Shown: piece by piece, positions 1-8,299 of the stretch
Position numbering within the stretch: position 1 is the first letter of the stretch
Layout of the letters: each line of letters starts with the position of its first letter
NCBI GenBank assembly: GCA_948444845.1
Contig: CAOJVB010000013.1
Location: forward strand, 1-41,838
From: an uncultured Clostridiaceae bacterium
GTDB lineage: Bacteria > Bacillota > Clostridia > TANB77 > CAG-508
Direction of reading: 5' to 3'
DNA length: 41,838 bases
Program-made: the position numbers and the translations under genes
The notes under the pieces: model-generated
The model's database searches: none
The model's input: only the letters and a program-made list of their open reading frames with translations
Told to the model about the DNA's origin: nothing

Positions 1-155
1 ATTCGCTAATAAAATAAAGCTATTTTTTAGTGAAATTTTTAAAAATTATTGACAGGGATTTTGTATTTTTAATTTACAAAATAAAAAGAAAATTAATGTA
101 ATACTGGACATTCTAAAGCTAATAAAATTTATTAACAATAATTAAGGAGGAATGT

Positions 156-926
156 ATGAAAATAATAAATATAAAAAAGAGAACTATAGTAAGATTTACT
201 ATAATATTGATATTTCTTACTATAATATCAACACTAACAACATCATTTGCAATGCAACACTATTATAATGTTGCATTTTCAACAGGGCTAGTAACAGCTT
301 CAACACTAAATGTAAGGAGTGGACCAGGAACAAAATATCCAGTAATAGCACAAGTAAAGAAAAATGAGTATATACGCATATTTGCAGGAATAGGAAATTG
401 GTATGTGGTACAAGTAGAAGGAGACTATATAGGAGCAGTAAGTCAGCAATATGTAAAACCAATATATCCAACATCAGGCGGAACATCATTAGGAGCAGGA
501 AATAGTGGAAGTTCAAGTAATGTAAGTACAAATAATACAAACTTAACAGCAGATGAACTAGAAGTATTTAACCTAATAAATAAGCAAAGGACAAATAACG
601 GATTAGCAGAATTAAAAATAGATTCAGAAGTACAAAATGTAGCAAGAATAAAAGCACAAGATATGATAGATAACAATTACTTTTCACACAATTCACCAAT
701 ATATGGCTCACCATTTGATATGCTAAAAAGTTATAAAGTATCATACAAGACAGCAGGAGAAAATATAGCCGGAAATTCAAGCAACACATCAGCAGTAAAT
801 GCATGGATGAACTCATCAGGACACAAAGCAAATATACTAAATAGTTCATTTAACTATACAGGCGTAGGAGTAGTAAATGGCTCAAAATATGGAAAAATAT
901 ATGTACAAATGTTTATAGGAAAATAA
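156..926 (+). CDS. Secreted SH3b-CAP (SCP/YkwD-like) protein
   Basis: This is a 256-residue exported protein. Residues 1-32 are a basic then hydrophobic signal peptide or anchor. Residues about 43-103 form a bacterial SH3 domain (LNVRSGPGTKYPVI is the typical opening), which usually binds cell wall. After a Ser/Asn/Gly-rich linker (about 105-130), residues about 134-256 form a CAP domain with the usual HNSP, GENIAGN and W-x-NSSGHKANIL motifs seen in YkwD-type spore and envelope proteins. The role is probably at the cell surface or spore coat; the ligand is unknown. ATG follows AAGGAGG with good spacing. It stands alone and has no in-frame CGG codon. Confidence 0.9.
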   Translation: MKIINIKKRTIVRFTIILIFLTIISTLTTSFAMQHYYNVAFSTGLVTASTLNVRSGPGTKYPVIAQVKKNEYIRIFAGIGNWYVVQVEGDYIGAVSQQYVKPIYPTSGGTSLGAGNSGSSSNVSTNNTNLTADELEVFNLINKQRTNNGLAELKIDSEVQNVARIKAQDMIDNNYFSHNSPIYGSPFDMLKSYKVSYKTAGENIAGNSSNTSAVNAWMNSSGHKANILNSSFNYTGVGVVNGSKYGKIYVQMFIGK

Positions 927-1012
927 AAAAATATATATCATTTATAATAATGAAAAGTTAGCATTAAAAATTTATGTGGCTATATTTTAAATTAACATAA
1001 AAGATAAAAAGC

Positions 1013-1041
1013 TGTACAAATAGAGTATAAAGTGGTATAAT
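1013..1041 (+). promoter_or_regulatory. Predicted sigma-A promoter of the 1084 gene
   Basis: TGTACA at 1013-1018 and TATAAT at 1036-1041 are separated by 17 bases. The start codon at 1084 is 43 bases downstream with GGAGG in between. The -10 is perfect and the -35 imperfect. Confidence 0.55.
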
Positions 1042-1083
1042 AATTAAAGAAATGAAAATTTATAAAATGGAGGTACAACGAAC

Positions 1084-1515
1084 ATGATAGGAGCACGGTT
1101 ATTTTGGGCAATTTTAGCAGTAATGGAATTAGGTATGGCATCAGTAGGAGAAATACCTCAAGAGGAGGCAACAATTGTTGCCGAAGAAGATTATTGTTGT
1201 TTTTGTGACGAACACGAATTATCCACAAAAGAGAAGTGCGAAGAGCTTTTGTGGAAATGTCTGACCGATGAAAAAAATTGGTTAGACGAAGGAATTATCT
1301 CAGAAGAAGTGTATACACTTCAGGTAGAGCCATTTAACAAGGCATTGGACTACTTGGAAAATGCTTCAGAACAAGAGATAGAAAAAATTTATAACGAACT
1401 GTTATTAACTAACTTAGATTGGTTGGAAGAAGACAAGGCAAATGGGGAAGAAATTGATGAGGCATTTTATGATTACATCATAAGTGAGATAAATGTAACT
1501 AATGAGCTTAAATAA
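1084..1515 (+). CDS. Small acidic protein of unknown function, early in-frame CGG
   Basis: This 143-residue product is not one I recognise. The N-terminus (about 1-20) is hydrophobic, followed by a Cys-containing stretch (DYCCFCDEHE, about 36-45) and a very acidic helical C-terminal half rich in Glu, Leu and Trp. GGAGG lies 9 bases before ATG, and the gene has its own promoter. Codon 5 is CGG (1096-1098, followed by T), the only in-frame CGG in the gene. Read as a normal triplet the frame stays open; a +1 shift there would stop after six more codons. It belongs to the set of eight small genes with one early CGG. Codon use (GAC, TGC, TTG, GCC) is less A-ending than in the large genes nearby. 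Confidence 0.7.
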   Translation: MIGARLFWAILAVMELGMASVGEIPQEEATIVAEEDYCCFCDEHELSTKEKCEELLWKCLTDEKNWLDEGIISEEVYTLQVEPFNKALDYLENASEQEIEKIYNELLLTNLDWLEEDKANGEEIDEAFYDYIISEINVTNELK

Positions 1516-1532
1516 AAAAGGAGGGCTTTAAG

Positions 1533-1604
1533 ATGACAGTTAATATGAATTCACTTTACCTAAATCAATCACAAGAGGAGTTGCTCGAAAATCGAGAAAG
1601 CTGA
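1533..1604 (+). pseudogene. Short or decayed ORF downstream of the 1084 gene
   Basis: ATG follows AAGGAGGG and opens a 23-codon frame (MTVNMNSLYLNQSQEELLEN...) that stops at 1602-1604. Coding-like sequence continues to about 1731 in other frames (ending ETERKEYESAMMMIRF then a stop), but two frame changes would be needed. The first could occur at CGA (1593-1595); none coincides with CGG. A decayed small gene or a real short peptide are both possible. A terminator follows. Confidence 0.35.
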
Positions 1605-1747
1605 CAGTAATTCTAAGCACAGGAAAGAAAGTGTCGTTTGACAAAAAAATACGTGTACTAAAAAAGAAGATGATATGTCAGAGACTGAAAGAAAAGAATA
1701 CGAATCTGCAATGATGATGATAAGATTCTAATCAAAAAAGAAAAAGG

Positions 1748-1784
1748 CTTAACTACAATTGTAGTAAGTCTTTTTTCTTTTTAG
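1748..1784 (+). terminator. Rho-independent terminator
   Basis: An imperfect stem (GGCTTAACTACAATTGTAGTAAGTC) is followed by a T-run. It ends the 1084 transcription unit before the P-ATPase. Confidence 0.7.
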
Positions 1785-1843
1785 CATAATTTACTGGACA
1801 ACCACATATATTATATAAAGAAAAACAAAGGAGAGTGAAAAAA

Positions 1844-4461
1844 ATGTGGCATACTAAAGCTGTAAATGAAGTAGAGGTAAACTTTAGGACAAACGTCCAA
1901 ATAGGACTCAATGAAAAAGAAGTAGACGAAAGGCAAAAACATTTTGGAGAAAATAAGCTAGCTGATAAAAAGAAGGAAAGTATACTTCTAAAATTGCTAA
2001 AACAATTTAATGACTTTATGATTATAATTCTAATAATAGCTTCAATAATATCAGCAGTGGTTAGTAAACTAGACGGAAGCGGTGATTACATAGACTCGGC
2101 AATAATAATTGCTATAGTTATATTAAATGCAATAATGGGAGTTGTACAAGAAGCAAAAGCAGAAAAATCTTTAGAAGCATTAAAAACAATGACAGCACCA
2201 ACAGCAAAAGTAAAGAGAAATGGTAAAATAGTTAATATAAAATCAGAAGAAGTTGTTCCAGGAGACATTATAATTTTAGAGGCAGGAAATTATGTACCAG
2301 CAGATGCAAGGCTAATAAAGAGTTCTAATTTAAAAGTAGAAGAATCAAGCTTAACAGGTGAAACAGTGCCAGTACTTAAAGATGAAAAGGTGATTTTAGC
2401 GCAAAATGTACCAATAGGAGATATGGTAAATATGGTATTTTCTTCATGCATAGTAGTAAATGGACATGGAGAAGCAGTAGTAACCGAAACAGGAATGAAC
2501 ACTAAAGTAGGAAAAATAGCAGGTATGATATTAAAAGATGAAGCGCCTGAAACCCCTATTCAAAAGAAACTAGCAGAGGTGGGAAAAACATTAGGAATAG
2601 CATGTTTAGCAATTTGTGTAGCCATATTTATAATAGGAATATTTAAAAAGATTCCTCCAATAGAAATGTTTATGACATCAGTAGGTTTAGCAGTAGCAGC
2701 AATACCAGAAGGCTTGCCAGCAATAGTTACTATTGTACTTTCAATAGGTGTTACAAAAATGGCAAAGAAAAATAGTATAATAAGAAAATTACCAGCAGTA
2801 GAAACATTAGGAGGAGCAAAAGTAATATGTTCAGATAAAACAGGAACTCTAACACAAAATAAAATGCAAGTAGTAGAAATGTATACATTAGGAGGAACAG
2901 AAAACCTACTACTAGAATATGGCTCAATGTGTACAGACTCACACATAGAAGAAAGTGGAGGAAAAAAAGAAGCCATTCGGAGAACCAACAGAAGTAGCAA
3001 TAGTAAATGCAGCAATTGCTAAAAATATAAACAAAGAAGAACTATATAAAATAAAACAAAGGGTAAAAGACATACCTTTTGATTCTACAAGAAAAATGAT
3101 GACAACAATACATAAAACTAATAATGACTATATAGGAATAACAAAAGGAGCACCAGACATTCTGCTAAAAAAATGTAATAAATATTTTGATGGAAATAAA
3201 GAAATACCAATTTCTATGGATATATTGCAGAAAATTGAAAACAGCAATAATAAAATGGCAGATAAAGCATTAAGGGTAATAGCGGTAACATATAAAAGTG
3301 TAAATAACATTAAAGAAATAACAGAAGAGGACCTAACATTTGTAGGTTTAATAGGAATGATAGACCCACCAAGAGAGGGCGTAAAAGAAGCAGTAGAAAC
3401 CTGTAGGAGAGCGGGAATAAAAACAGTAATGATAACAGGGGACCATATATCAACTGCAAAAGCAATAGCAAGCCAGCTAGGAATATTAAGGAAATATGAC
3501 TTAGCAATAACAGGAGAAGAACTATCAAAAATGCCTCAAAATATATTAGAAAAAGATATAATGAAATACTCAGTATTTGCAAGGGTATCGCCAGAAGATA
3601 AAGTAAGAATAGTAAAAGCCTTCCAAAGTACAGGAGCAGTAGTAGCAATGACAGGAGATGGTGTAAATGATAGCCCAGCCTTAAAAATTGCAGATATAGG
3701 AGTAGCAATGGGGCAAAATGGTACAGATGTAGCAAAAAACGCAGCAGATATGGTTTTAGCAGATGATAACTTTGTAACAATAGTAGAAGCGGTAAAACAA
3801 GGAAGAAACATATATGACAACATACGAAAAGCAATACACTTTCTAATTTCTACAAACATAGGAGAAATAGTAACAATATTTATAGGCTTACTACTAGGCT
3901 TAAAATCACCGCTTTTAGCAATACAACTACTATGGATAAACCTAGTAACAGACTCACTTCCAGCAATAGCTTTAGGCTTAGAACCAGAAGATAAAGACAT
4001 AATGAACAGAAAACCACGAGACAGCAAAAAAGGAATATTTGCAGATGGCTTATGGAGTAAAATATTCTTAGAAGGAACAATGCTAGGAATGCTAACACTA
4101 TTTGCATTTAGTATAGGAAATAAACTATATGGAATAGAAGTAGGAAGAACAATGGCATTTGTAGCATTAGGAATGTTAGAACTTGTCCACAGCTTCAACA
4201 TAAAAAGTGAAGAATCAATCTTCAAAGTACGGAATATTTGAAAATAAGTATCTGATAGGAGCATTCATATTAGGAACACTAATGCAAGTAATAGTAGTAG
4301 TGTTGCCACAAATAGCCAATGTATTCAAACTAGTACCATTAAATAATATACAGTGGATGTACACAATAGCAATTTCAATAGTACCACTTGTAATAATGGA
4401 ACTACAAAAGAAATTCGAAGAAGTAAAATTCGGAAAAACGATATACCAAAAAGCACGCTAG
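1844..4461 (+). CDS. Calcium-type P-type ATPase, read through two CGG +1 sites
   Basis: This is a cation-transporting P-type (P2A, SERCA-like) ATPase of about 871 residues once two +1 shifts are applied. ATG 1844 is preferred to the in-frame GTG 1835 because AAGGAGA is 9 bases away. In order it shows an N-terminal cation-ATPase domain, SLTGE in the actuator domain, the PEGLP calcium-site helix, phosphorylation motif DKTGTLT (Asp about 331), KGAP nucleotide-binding motif, MITGDH, the TGDGVNDSPAL hinge, and C-terminal membrane helices. The frame breaks at CGG 2978 and CGG 4230. Dropping the C gives AI-G-EPTEVA (the family's conserved G-x-PTE glycine) and KV-G-IFENKY. Triplet reading would stop 14 and 2 codons after those sites. 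It likely exports Ca2+ from the cytoplasm using ATP. Confidence 0.9.
2978..2981 (+). other. CGGA +1 recoding site in the P-ATPase (N domain)
   Basis: The in-frame triplet reading is ATT CGG AGA. Omitting the C gives ATT GGA GAA CCA ACA GAA, the GEPTE motif conserved in P-type ATPases. The frames before and after are both clearly homologous to one protein. Confidence 0.85.
4230..4233 (+). other. CGGA +1 recoding site in the P-ATPase (C-terminal membrane region)
   Basis: The triplet reading GTA CGG AAT ATT TGA stops at once. Omitting the C gives GTA GGA ATA TTT GAA AAT and continues through the last membrane helices to 4461. Confidence 0.85.
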
Positions 4462-4797
4462 GGACGCCCCTTAGCGTTCCGAAATCGGAACGCTGGGGAC
4501 ACTCCTTTTGTTATATACTAGGAAAGTACTCTATTTTAAGTTAAAATTTAAAATTGTAGGGGTGAGCATTGCTCGTTAGCGTGGCGAAGCCACTTTCTTT
4601 GAATTAATTTTTATAAATTTTAATTGTAAGGCAATCGCTTAAAAATCTTTTTGCTTAGAAAAATCAATGTTTCAGATTTTTATTCAAAGATAAGAATTGA
4701 GTATTATCAATAGGTAGAACTTTTTTAGACAATTGCCTTATTTTAATTGAATATATAACTTTGATATGTTATACTCTTATGAAAAAGGAGTAATCAT
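4462..4797. repeat. Intergenic region with two dispersed repeat families
   Basis: These 336 bases hold no gene. At 4462-4512 is a GGGAC-type palindromic repeat (arms around GCGTTCCGAAATCGGAACGC) that recurs in altered form at 29864-29920. At 4513-4600 a stretch with AGTACTCTATTTTAAGTT followed by TGTAGGGG and GAAGCCAC recurs at 13499-13580. An inverted pair TAAGGCAAT/ATTGCCTTA lies at about 4627 and 4732. A TATACT box before hpt (about 4770) probably belongs to its promoter. Confidence 0.6.
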
Positions 4798-5310
4798 ATG
4801 GAAGAATTTAAAGTACTAATAGATGAACAAACATTACAAAACAGAATTTATGAATTAGCAAAACAAATTAAAAAAGACTATGAAGGAAAAGATTTAACAT
4901 TAGTATGCATTTTAAAAGGTTCAACAATCTTTACAGTAGATTTAGCAAAGAAAATGGACAAAAAATTAAAGTTAGAATTTATGCAAGTTTCAAGTTATGA
5001 AGGAGAAAAAATTAGTTCAGGGAAAGTTAACTTAAAACTAGATTTACCAAATGTATTACAAGGGGAAAATTTACTCATAGTAGAAGATATTATAGATACT
5101 GGTAGAACATTAAGCTATTTAATCAAGCATCTAAAACAGAAAAATCCAGCAAGTATAAAAATATGTACATTATTAGACAAGCCCGAAAGAAGAGAATATG
5201 ATGTAAAAGTAGACTATGTAGGATTTCAAATTCCAGACAAATTTGTTATAGGTTATGGACTAGATGATAAAGAATTTTATAGAAACTTACCATATATAGC
5301 AGAAATGTAA
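4798..5310 (+). CDS. hpt: Hypoxanthine phosphoribosyltransferase
   Basis: This 170-residue purine-salvage enzyme converts hypoxanthine or guanine plus PRPP to IMP or GMP. It has the type I phosphoribosyltransferase fold signature, LKGSTIF near residue 40 and the PRPP-binding motif IVEDIIDTGRTL near residue 100. The C-terminal base-binding part includes FVIGYGLDD. Its length is typical. The ATG follows AAGGAGT. In many Bacillota hpt sits by tilS/ftsH; here it stands alone between repeat DNA and a small gene. It has no in-frame CGG. Confidence 0.95.
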   Translation: MEEFKVLIDEQTLQNRIYELAKQIKKDYEGKDLTLVCILKGSTIFTVDLAKKMDKKLKLEFMQVSSYEGEKISSGKVNLKLDLPNVLQGENLLIVEDIIDTGRTLSYLIKHLKQKNPASIKICTLLDKPERREYDVKVDYVGFQIPDKFVIGYGLDDKEFYRNLPYIAEM

Positions 5311-5327
5311 AAAATTGAGATTAAGTA

Positions 5328-5355
5328 TTGGTAATTTTATGTAAAATTATTATAA
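5328..5355 (+). promoter_or_regulatory. Predicted promoter of the 5408 gene
   Basis: TTGGTA at 5328-5333 and TATAAT at 5350-5355 are spaced by 16 bases, about 50 bases before the start codon. Confidence 0.5.
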
Positions 5356-5407
5356 TATTAATGTAACATAAATATTGTCCTTAAGTCTATCAATGGAGGT
5401 AGAGACT

Positions 5408-5917
5408 ATGAGAAAAAATTACACATTATTTGTAGTATTAACAATTGCTGCCATGTTATCATTTGGTGGCTGGGGAGTAACTCGGACGATAAAGGCTATA
5501 TCCTTTGACAACAATTGTGGGCAGTACTTAAAAAGGGCTGCGGATGCAAATTCTATTGAGATGGCGAAAGAAGAATTAGGAATCGCGATCTCATATGCAG
5601 AAAGAAATAACCTAACAGAAGGAACAGTTTCAATTTTTCTTCATCAACCAAAAAACGATATAGGATATTGGTACAGAAATATGAAAGTAGCATATGAAGA
5701 GCTAGAAGATGTACCAGAAGACACAAGCCGAATGGAGAAAACTAACATACTGATGAAACTGAGGGAAACGTTAACAGATGAAGGAGAGAATGGCGTAGAA
5801 GTTACTATACCCAAAGGTATAAGTATTTACCCTAGTAATGTGGCATACTTCTGGTGGTCAATCATTTCATTAATTGCAATGTGCATTTTTGGTGTACTAT
5901 GGCAAGCAAATGAATAA
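5408..5917 (+). CDS. Small membrane protein of unknown function, early in-frame CGG
   Basis: This 169-residue protein is not a family I recognise. ATG 5408 is chosen because GGAGG sits 8 bases before it. Residues about 4-25 form a hydrophobic signal or membrane helix, residues 30-135 are soluble, and a second membrane helix (YFWWSIISLIAMCIFGVL) lies near the C-terminus, suggesting a small anchored protein with an extracytoplasmic loop. Codon 26 is CGG (5483-5485, followed by A), the only in-frame CGG; a +1 shift there would reach a stop after two codons. Codon use (GCG, ATC, CTG, CAG) differs from the A-ending style of neighbouring large genes. Promoter and terminator are its own. Confidence 0.7.
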   Translation: MRKNYTLFVVLTIAAMLSFGGWGVTRTIKAISFDNNCGQYLKRAADANSIEMAKEELGIAISYAERNNLTEGTVSIFLHQPKNDIGYWYRNMKVAYEELEDVPEDTSRMEKTNILMKLRETLTDEGENGVEVTIPKGISIYPSNVAYFWWSIISLIAMCIFGVLWQANE

Positions 5918-5955
5918 TGATCTATGGACAAATGCTATTTAAAATAGAATAGCAC

Positions 5956-5993
5956 AGCCACTCTACTAAAAAAGTAGAGTGGCTAAATTTTTA
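5956..5993 (+). terminator. Rho-independent terminator
   Basis: The perfect stem AGCCACTCTACT / AGTAGAGTGGCT is followed by AAATTTTT. It ends the 5408 gene. Confidence 0.85.
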
Positions 5994-6150
5994 CAAACAG
6001 AAAAAAATACAAATCATATAAATTATGTAAAATAAATGAGTAAAAAATTTGCAATTACATACAATATATGATATAATAACATTTACATGTAGTAAAATTT
6101 TAGAAAAAATACTAAAAAATGTATATATGTAAAAAGGAGAGTGAATATAT

Positions 6151-7131
6151 ATTTTAAACAAGAAGGTAAGAAACTGTACGAAAGATATAACTAAACTGTT
6201 AGCAATAGCAGTAGTTGGAGCTACCATTGTTCTTGCAATAATGTTAATAAAATATAAAGTATTATATAAAGTAACAATTTCTGGTGAAGAAGTTGGATAT
6301 GTTACAAACAAGAATGAATTTGAAAAAATATTAAACGAACAAATAATAAACCCAAAAGATGAAAATATTGCGTATGTAGATATAGAAGAACTTCCACAAT
6401 ATAAATTAGTTTTAGCAAATAATTCTGAAACATCAAATGAAGAAGAAATATATAACAAAATAAGTGATATGGCAGTTACTACATACAAAATGTATGCAGT
6501 AGCAATAAATAACAAAAATTCTGTATATGTAGATACATTACAAGAAGCAGAAGAAACAGTTAGCAAAATAAAAGAAGAATATGCAAATGAATTAGATGAA
6601 ATACAAATTAGTGTAGATGAAATATATACAAAAAATGTTGAACAAGTAGAACAAACAGTAGAAGTTGCATCAGCAATAGAAACTACGGGGGTAGAAGTAC
6701 AAGAGGCAGTAGAAGAAATGCAAAAGATAAAATCTGCAACACTAGATGGAGTATATTTTGCTGTAAGGCCAGTAAGTGGAACAATTACCTCAAGGTTTGG
6801 TGCAAATGAAAGTATACGTAGCCATACACATAAAGGAATGGATATAGCAGCGCCATATGGAACAAAAATAGTAGCAGCAGCAAAGGGAAAAGTAACTCAT
6901 TCAGGGTGGATGGGTGGATATGGAAACTTAATAATAATAACACATGAAAATGGAATACAAACTTACTATGGACATTGTAGTAAACTATATGCAAAAGTAG
7001 GAGATGAAGTAGAAGCAGGAGATACAATAGCAGCTGTTGGTTCAACAGGATTTTCAACAGGAAACCATTTGCATTTTGAGATACGAAAAAATGGAAGCCA
7101 AATAAATCCACAAAAATATTTATATAAATAA
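6151..7131 (+). CDS. M23-family peptidoglycan endopeptidase, ATT or other non-ATG start
   Basis: This membrane-anchored murein hydrolase has about 326 residues. The M23 domain occupies the C-terminal third, with H-x4-D zinc motif (SHTHKGMDIAAPYGT) and the HLHFEIRKNG motif. A long helical region precedes it. The first ATG in frame (6241) lies after the apparent membrane helix. The open frame extends back to 6145 and encodes LNKKVRNCTKDITKLLAIAV, a normal basic-plus-hydrophobic N-terminus. AAGGAG lies at 6135-6140, so the start is probably ATT 6151 (or ATA 6145). GTG 6141 is in another frame that ends after 17 codons. The protein likely acts at the cell wall during growth or sporulation. Confidence 0.8.
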   Translation: MLNKKVRNCTKDITKLLAIAVVGATIVLAIMLIKYKVLYKVTISGEEVGYVTNKNEFEKILNEQIINPKDENIAYVDIEELPQYKLVLANNSETSNEEEIYNKISDMAVTTYKMYAVAINNKNSVYVDTLQEAEETVSKIKEEYANELDEIQISVDEIYTKNVEQVEQTVEVASAIETTGVEVQEAVEEMQKIKSATLDGVYFAVRPVSGTITSRFGANESIRSHTHKGMDIAAPYGTKIVAAAKGKVTHSGWMGGYGNLIIITHENGIQTYYGHCSKLYAKVGDEVEAGDTIAAVGSTGFSTGNHLHFEIRKNGSQINPQKYLYK

Positions 7132-7136
7132 ATTTA

Positions 7137-7175
7137 CTAAAAGGACACTTTTTTAAAAGGTGTTCTTCAGTATTT
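7137..7175 (+). terminator. Rho-independent terminator after the M23 gene
   Basis: The stem AAGGACACTTTTTT / AAAAGGTGTTCTT is followed by a T-rich tail right after the stop codon. Confidence 0.6.
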
Positions 7176-7248
7176 TATATAAAAATAGGTATTTTCCATG
7201 AGGAGTACCGTGAGTTGCACCCTTACAGATTTTATTATAAAATAAAAA

Positions 7249-7288
7249 CAAGCGAAGCCTAGGTTAAAACGTGAGCTTCGCTTTTAGA
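7249..7288 (+). terminator. Hairpin, probable terminator
   Basis: AAGCGAAGC and GCTTCGCTTTT are separated by a short loop and end in T's. The region 7132-7620 upstream of feoA holds no gene; apart from the two hairpins I see only A/T-rich sequence that should contain the feoA promoter. I could not identify a convincing Fur box. Confidence 0.6.
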
Positions 7289-7620
7289 AAATAAAAGGGG
7301 ATGTTTTCTTTATTCTAGCAAATTACACATGTAATTTGTGTAGAAATAAATTATGCAGATTTTAAGTTTTCTTACAATTTATTGTTTAGAAAATATTAAT
7401 TCTGCTTTTTATTTAGCTAAGAATTAAAAGGGTAATATTAGTTTTCTTAGCTTATGCATATAATATACCAATAATATTTGTCCTTTTTGTGAACAGATGG
7501 CAAACTTCTTGAAAAGAAAAAATTAAGTTATTCTTAAGCGCTAGCTTGTAACAGTTATGAACCTTAGCAAATAAAATATAATAGGCAAAAATTATATTTT
7601 TAAGGAGGTACCTAAGAACA

Positions 7621-7846
7621 ATGGAAAATACATTAGATAATGTAGAATTGGAAAAAGAAGCCCAAGTAACTAATATAGAATGTTCTCGGTAATATAAAAA
7701 GAAGAATTTTAGATTTAGGCATAATAGAAGGAACAAAAATAAAGCCAGTACTTAGAAGTCCACTAGGCGACCCTACTGCTTATGAAGTAAGGGGGACTGT
7801 TATTTCATTAAGAAAAGAAGAAGCAGAGAAAATATATATAAAATAG
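7621..7846 (+). CDS. feoA: FeoA, read through a CGGT +1 site
   Basis: This is the small SH3-like cytoplasmic partner of FeoB, 74 residues after one +1 shift. ATG follows AAGGAGG by 11 bases. Triplet reading gives 22 residues, then CGG and an immediate TAA. Omitting the C of CGG 7687 gives CS-G-NIKRRILDLGIIEGT, which is the FeoA core (G-x-x-RR-L-DLG), followed by the SPLGDPTAYEVRG strand region typical of the family. The neighbour feoB lies 450 bases downstream with an unrelated small gene between them. This is the only frameshifted site in the window followed by T rather than A. Confidence 0.85.
7687..7690 (+). other. CGGT +1 recoding site in feoA
   Basis: TCT CGG TAA as triplets stops immediately; TCT (C)GGT AAT ATA AAA restores FeoA at its conserved glycine. 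Confidence 0.85.
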
Positions 7847-7891
7847 ATTACTATTAAAGAGCCATAAATACTAAAAAAAGTTGTCATAACA

Positions 7892-7920
7892 TTGACTTGG
7901 AAATTAATATATATTATAAT
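7892..7920 (+). promoter_or_regulatory. Strong sigma-A promoter of the 7959 gene
   Basis: TTGACT (7892-7897) and TATAAT (7915-7920) have exact 17-base spacing. It lies between feoA and feoB and drives the small gene there. Confidence 0.8.
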
Positions 7921-7958
7921 ATTATTATAAATAATATTGATTTTAAGGAGGATTTATC

Positions 7959-8192
7959 ATGTTTAATACTAAAGAAGTTCGGATTAAAAAAGAAGACTGC
8001 AAATGGACTATTTGGGATACGATTAATGAAATAAGTGTTAATCGTGATATCAAATCTGCTAAAAAAAATAAGGAAAAGTATGCAAGTGTATACAATGTTA
8101 GAGAGAATGTAAAGAAAAAACTTATGAATGATGGATATACAGTTGGAAAATGTGCATGCTTGGGAATGAGTTGGGATGTAATTATGTGGTAA
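7959..8192 (+). CDS. 77-residue protein of unknown function inside the feo locus, early in-frame CGG
   Basis: I do not recognise this protein. It is basic in the middle and ends in a Cys/Trp-containing segment (KCACLGMSWDVIMW). AAGGAGG precedes ATG. Codon 8 is CGG (7980-7982, followed by A), the only in-frame CGG. As a triplet the frame is open to 8192; a +1 shift stops 17 codons later. It has its own near-consensus promoter and a strong terminator, so it is a separate transcription unit placed between feoA and feoB. Its CGG has the opposite requirement to the four CGG sites in feoA and feoB. Confidence 0.7.
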   Translation: MFNTKEVRIKKEDCKWTIWDTINEISVNRDIKSAKKNKEKYASVYNVRENVKKKLMNDGYTVGKCACLGMSWDVIMW

Positions 8193-8196
8193 ATCA

Positions 8197-8252
8197 AAAA
8201 TAGGGTACAGTAAAATTATTATTTACTGTACTCTATTTTAGTACTTTTTTTA
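8197..8252 (+). terminator. Rho-independent terminator
   Basis: The long stem AAAATAGGGTACAGTAAA / TTTACTGTACTCTATTTT with a seven-base loop is followed by a T-run at 8246-8252. Confidence 0.85.
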
Positions 8253-8299
8253 TATTTTAATGAATACAAATAAAATATAAATAAAAGGGGAGGTTTACT

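Noticed and set aside
1593-1595. CGA in the 1533 ORF as a further recoding site
   Set aside because: A +1 shift there opens only 15 more codons before another stop, and CGA is used as a normal codon in mtaB and alaS.
5375-5407. Upstream start for the 5408 gene
   Set aside because: The GGAGG at the normal distance belongs to ATG 5408 and would lie within the longer version.
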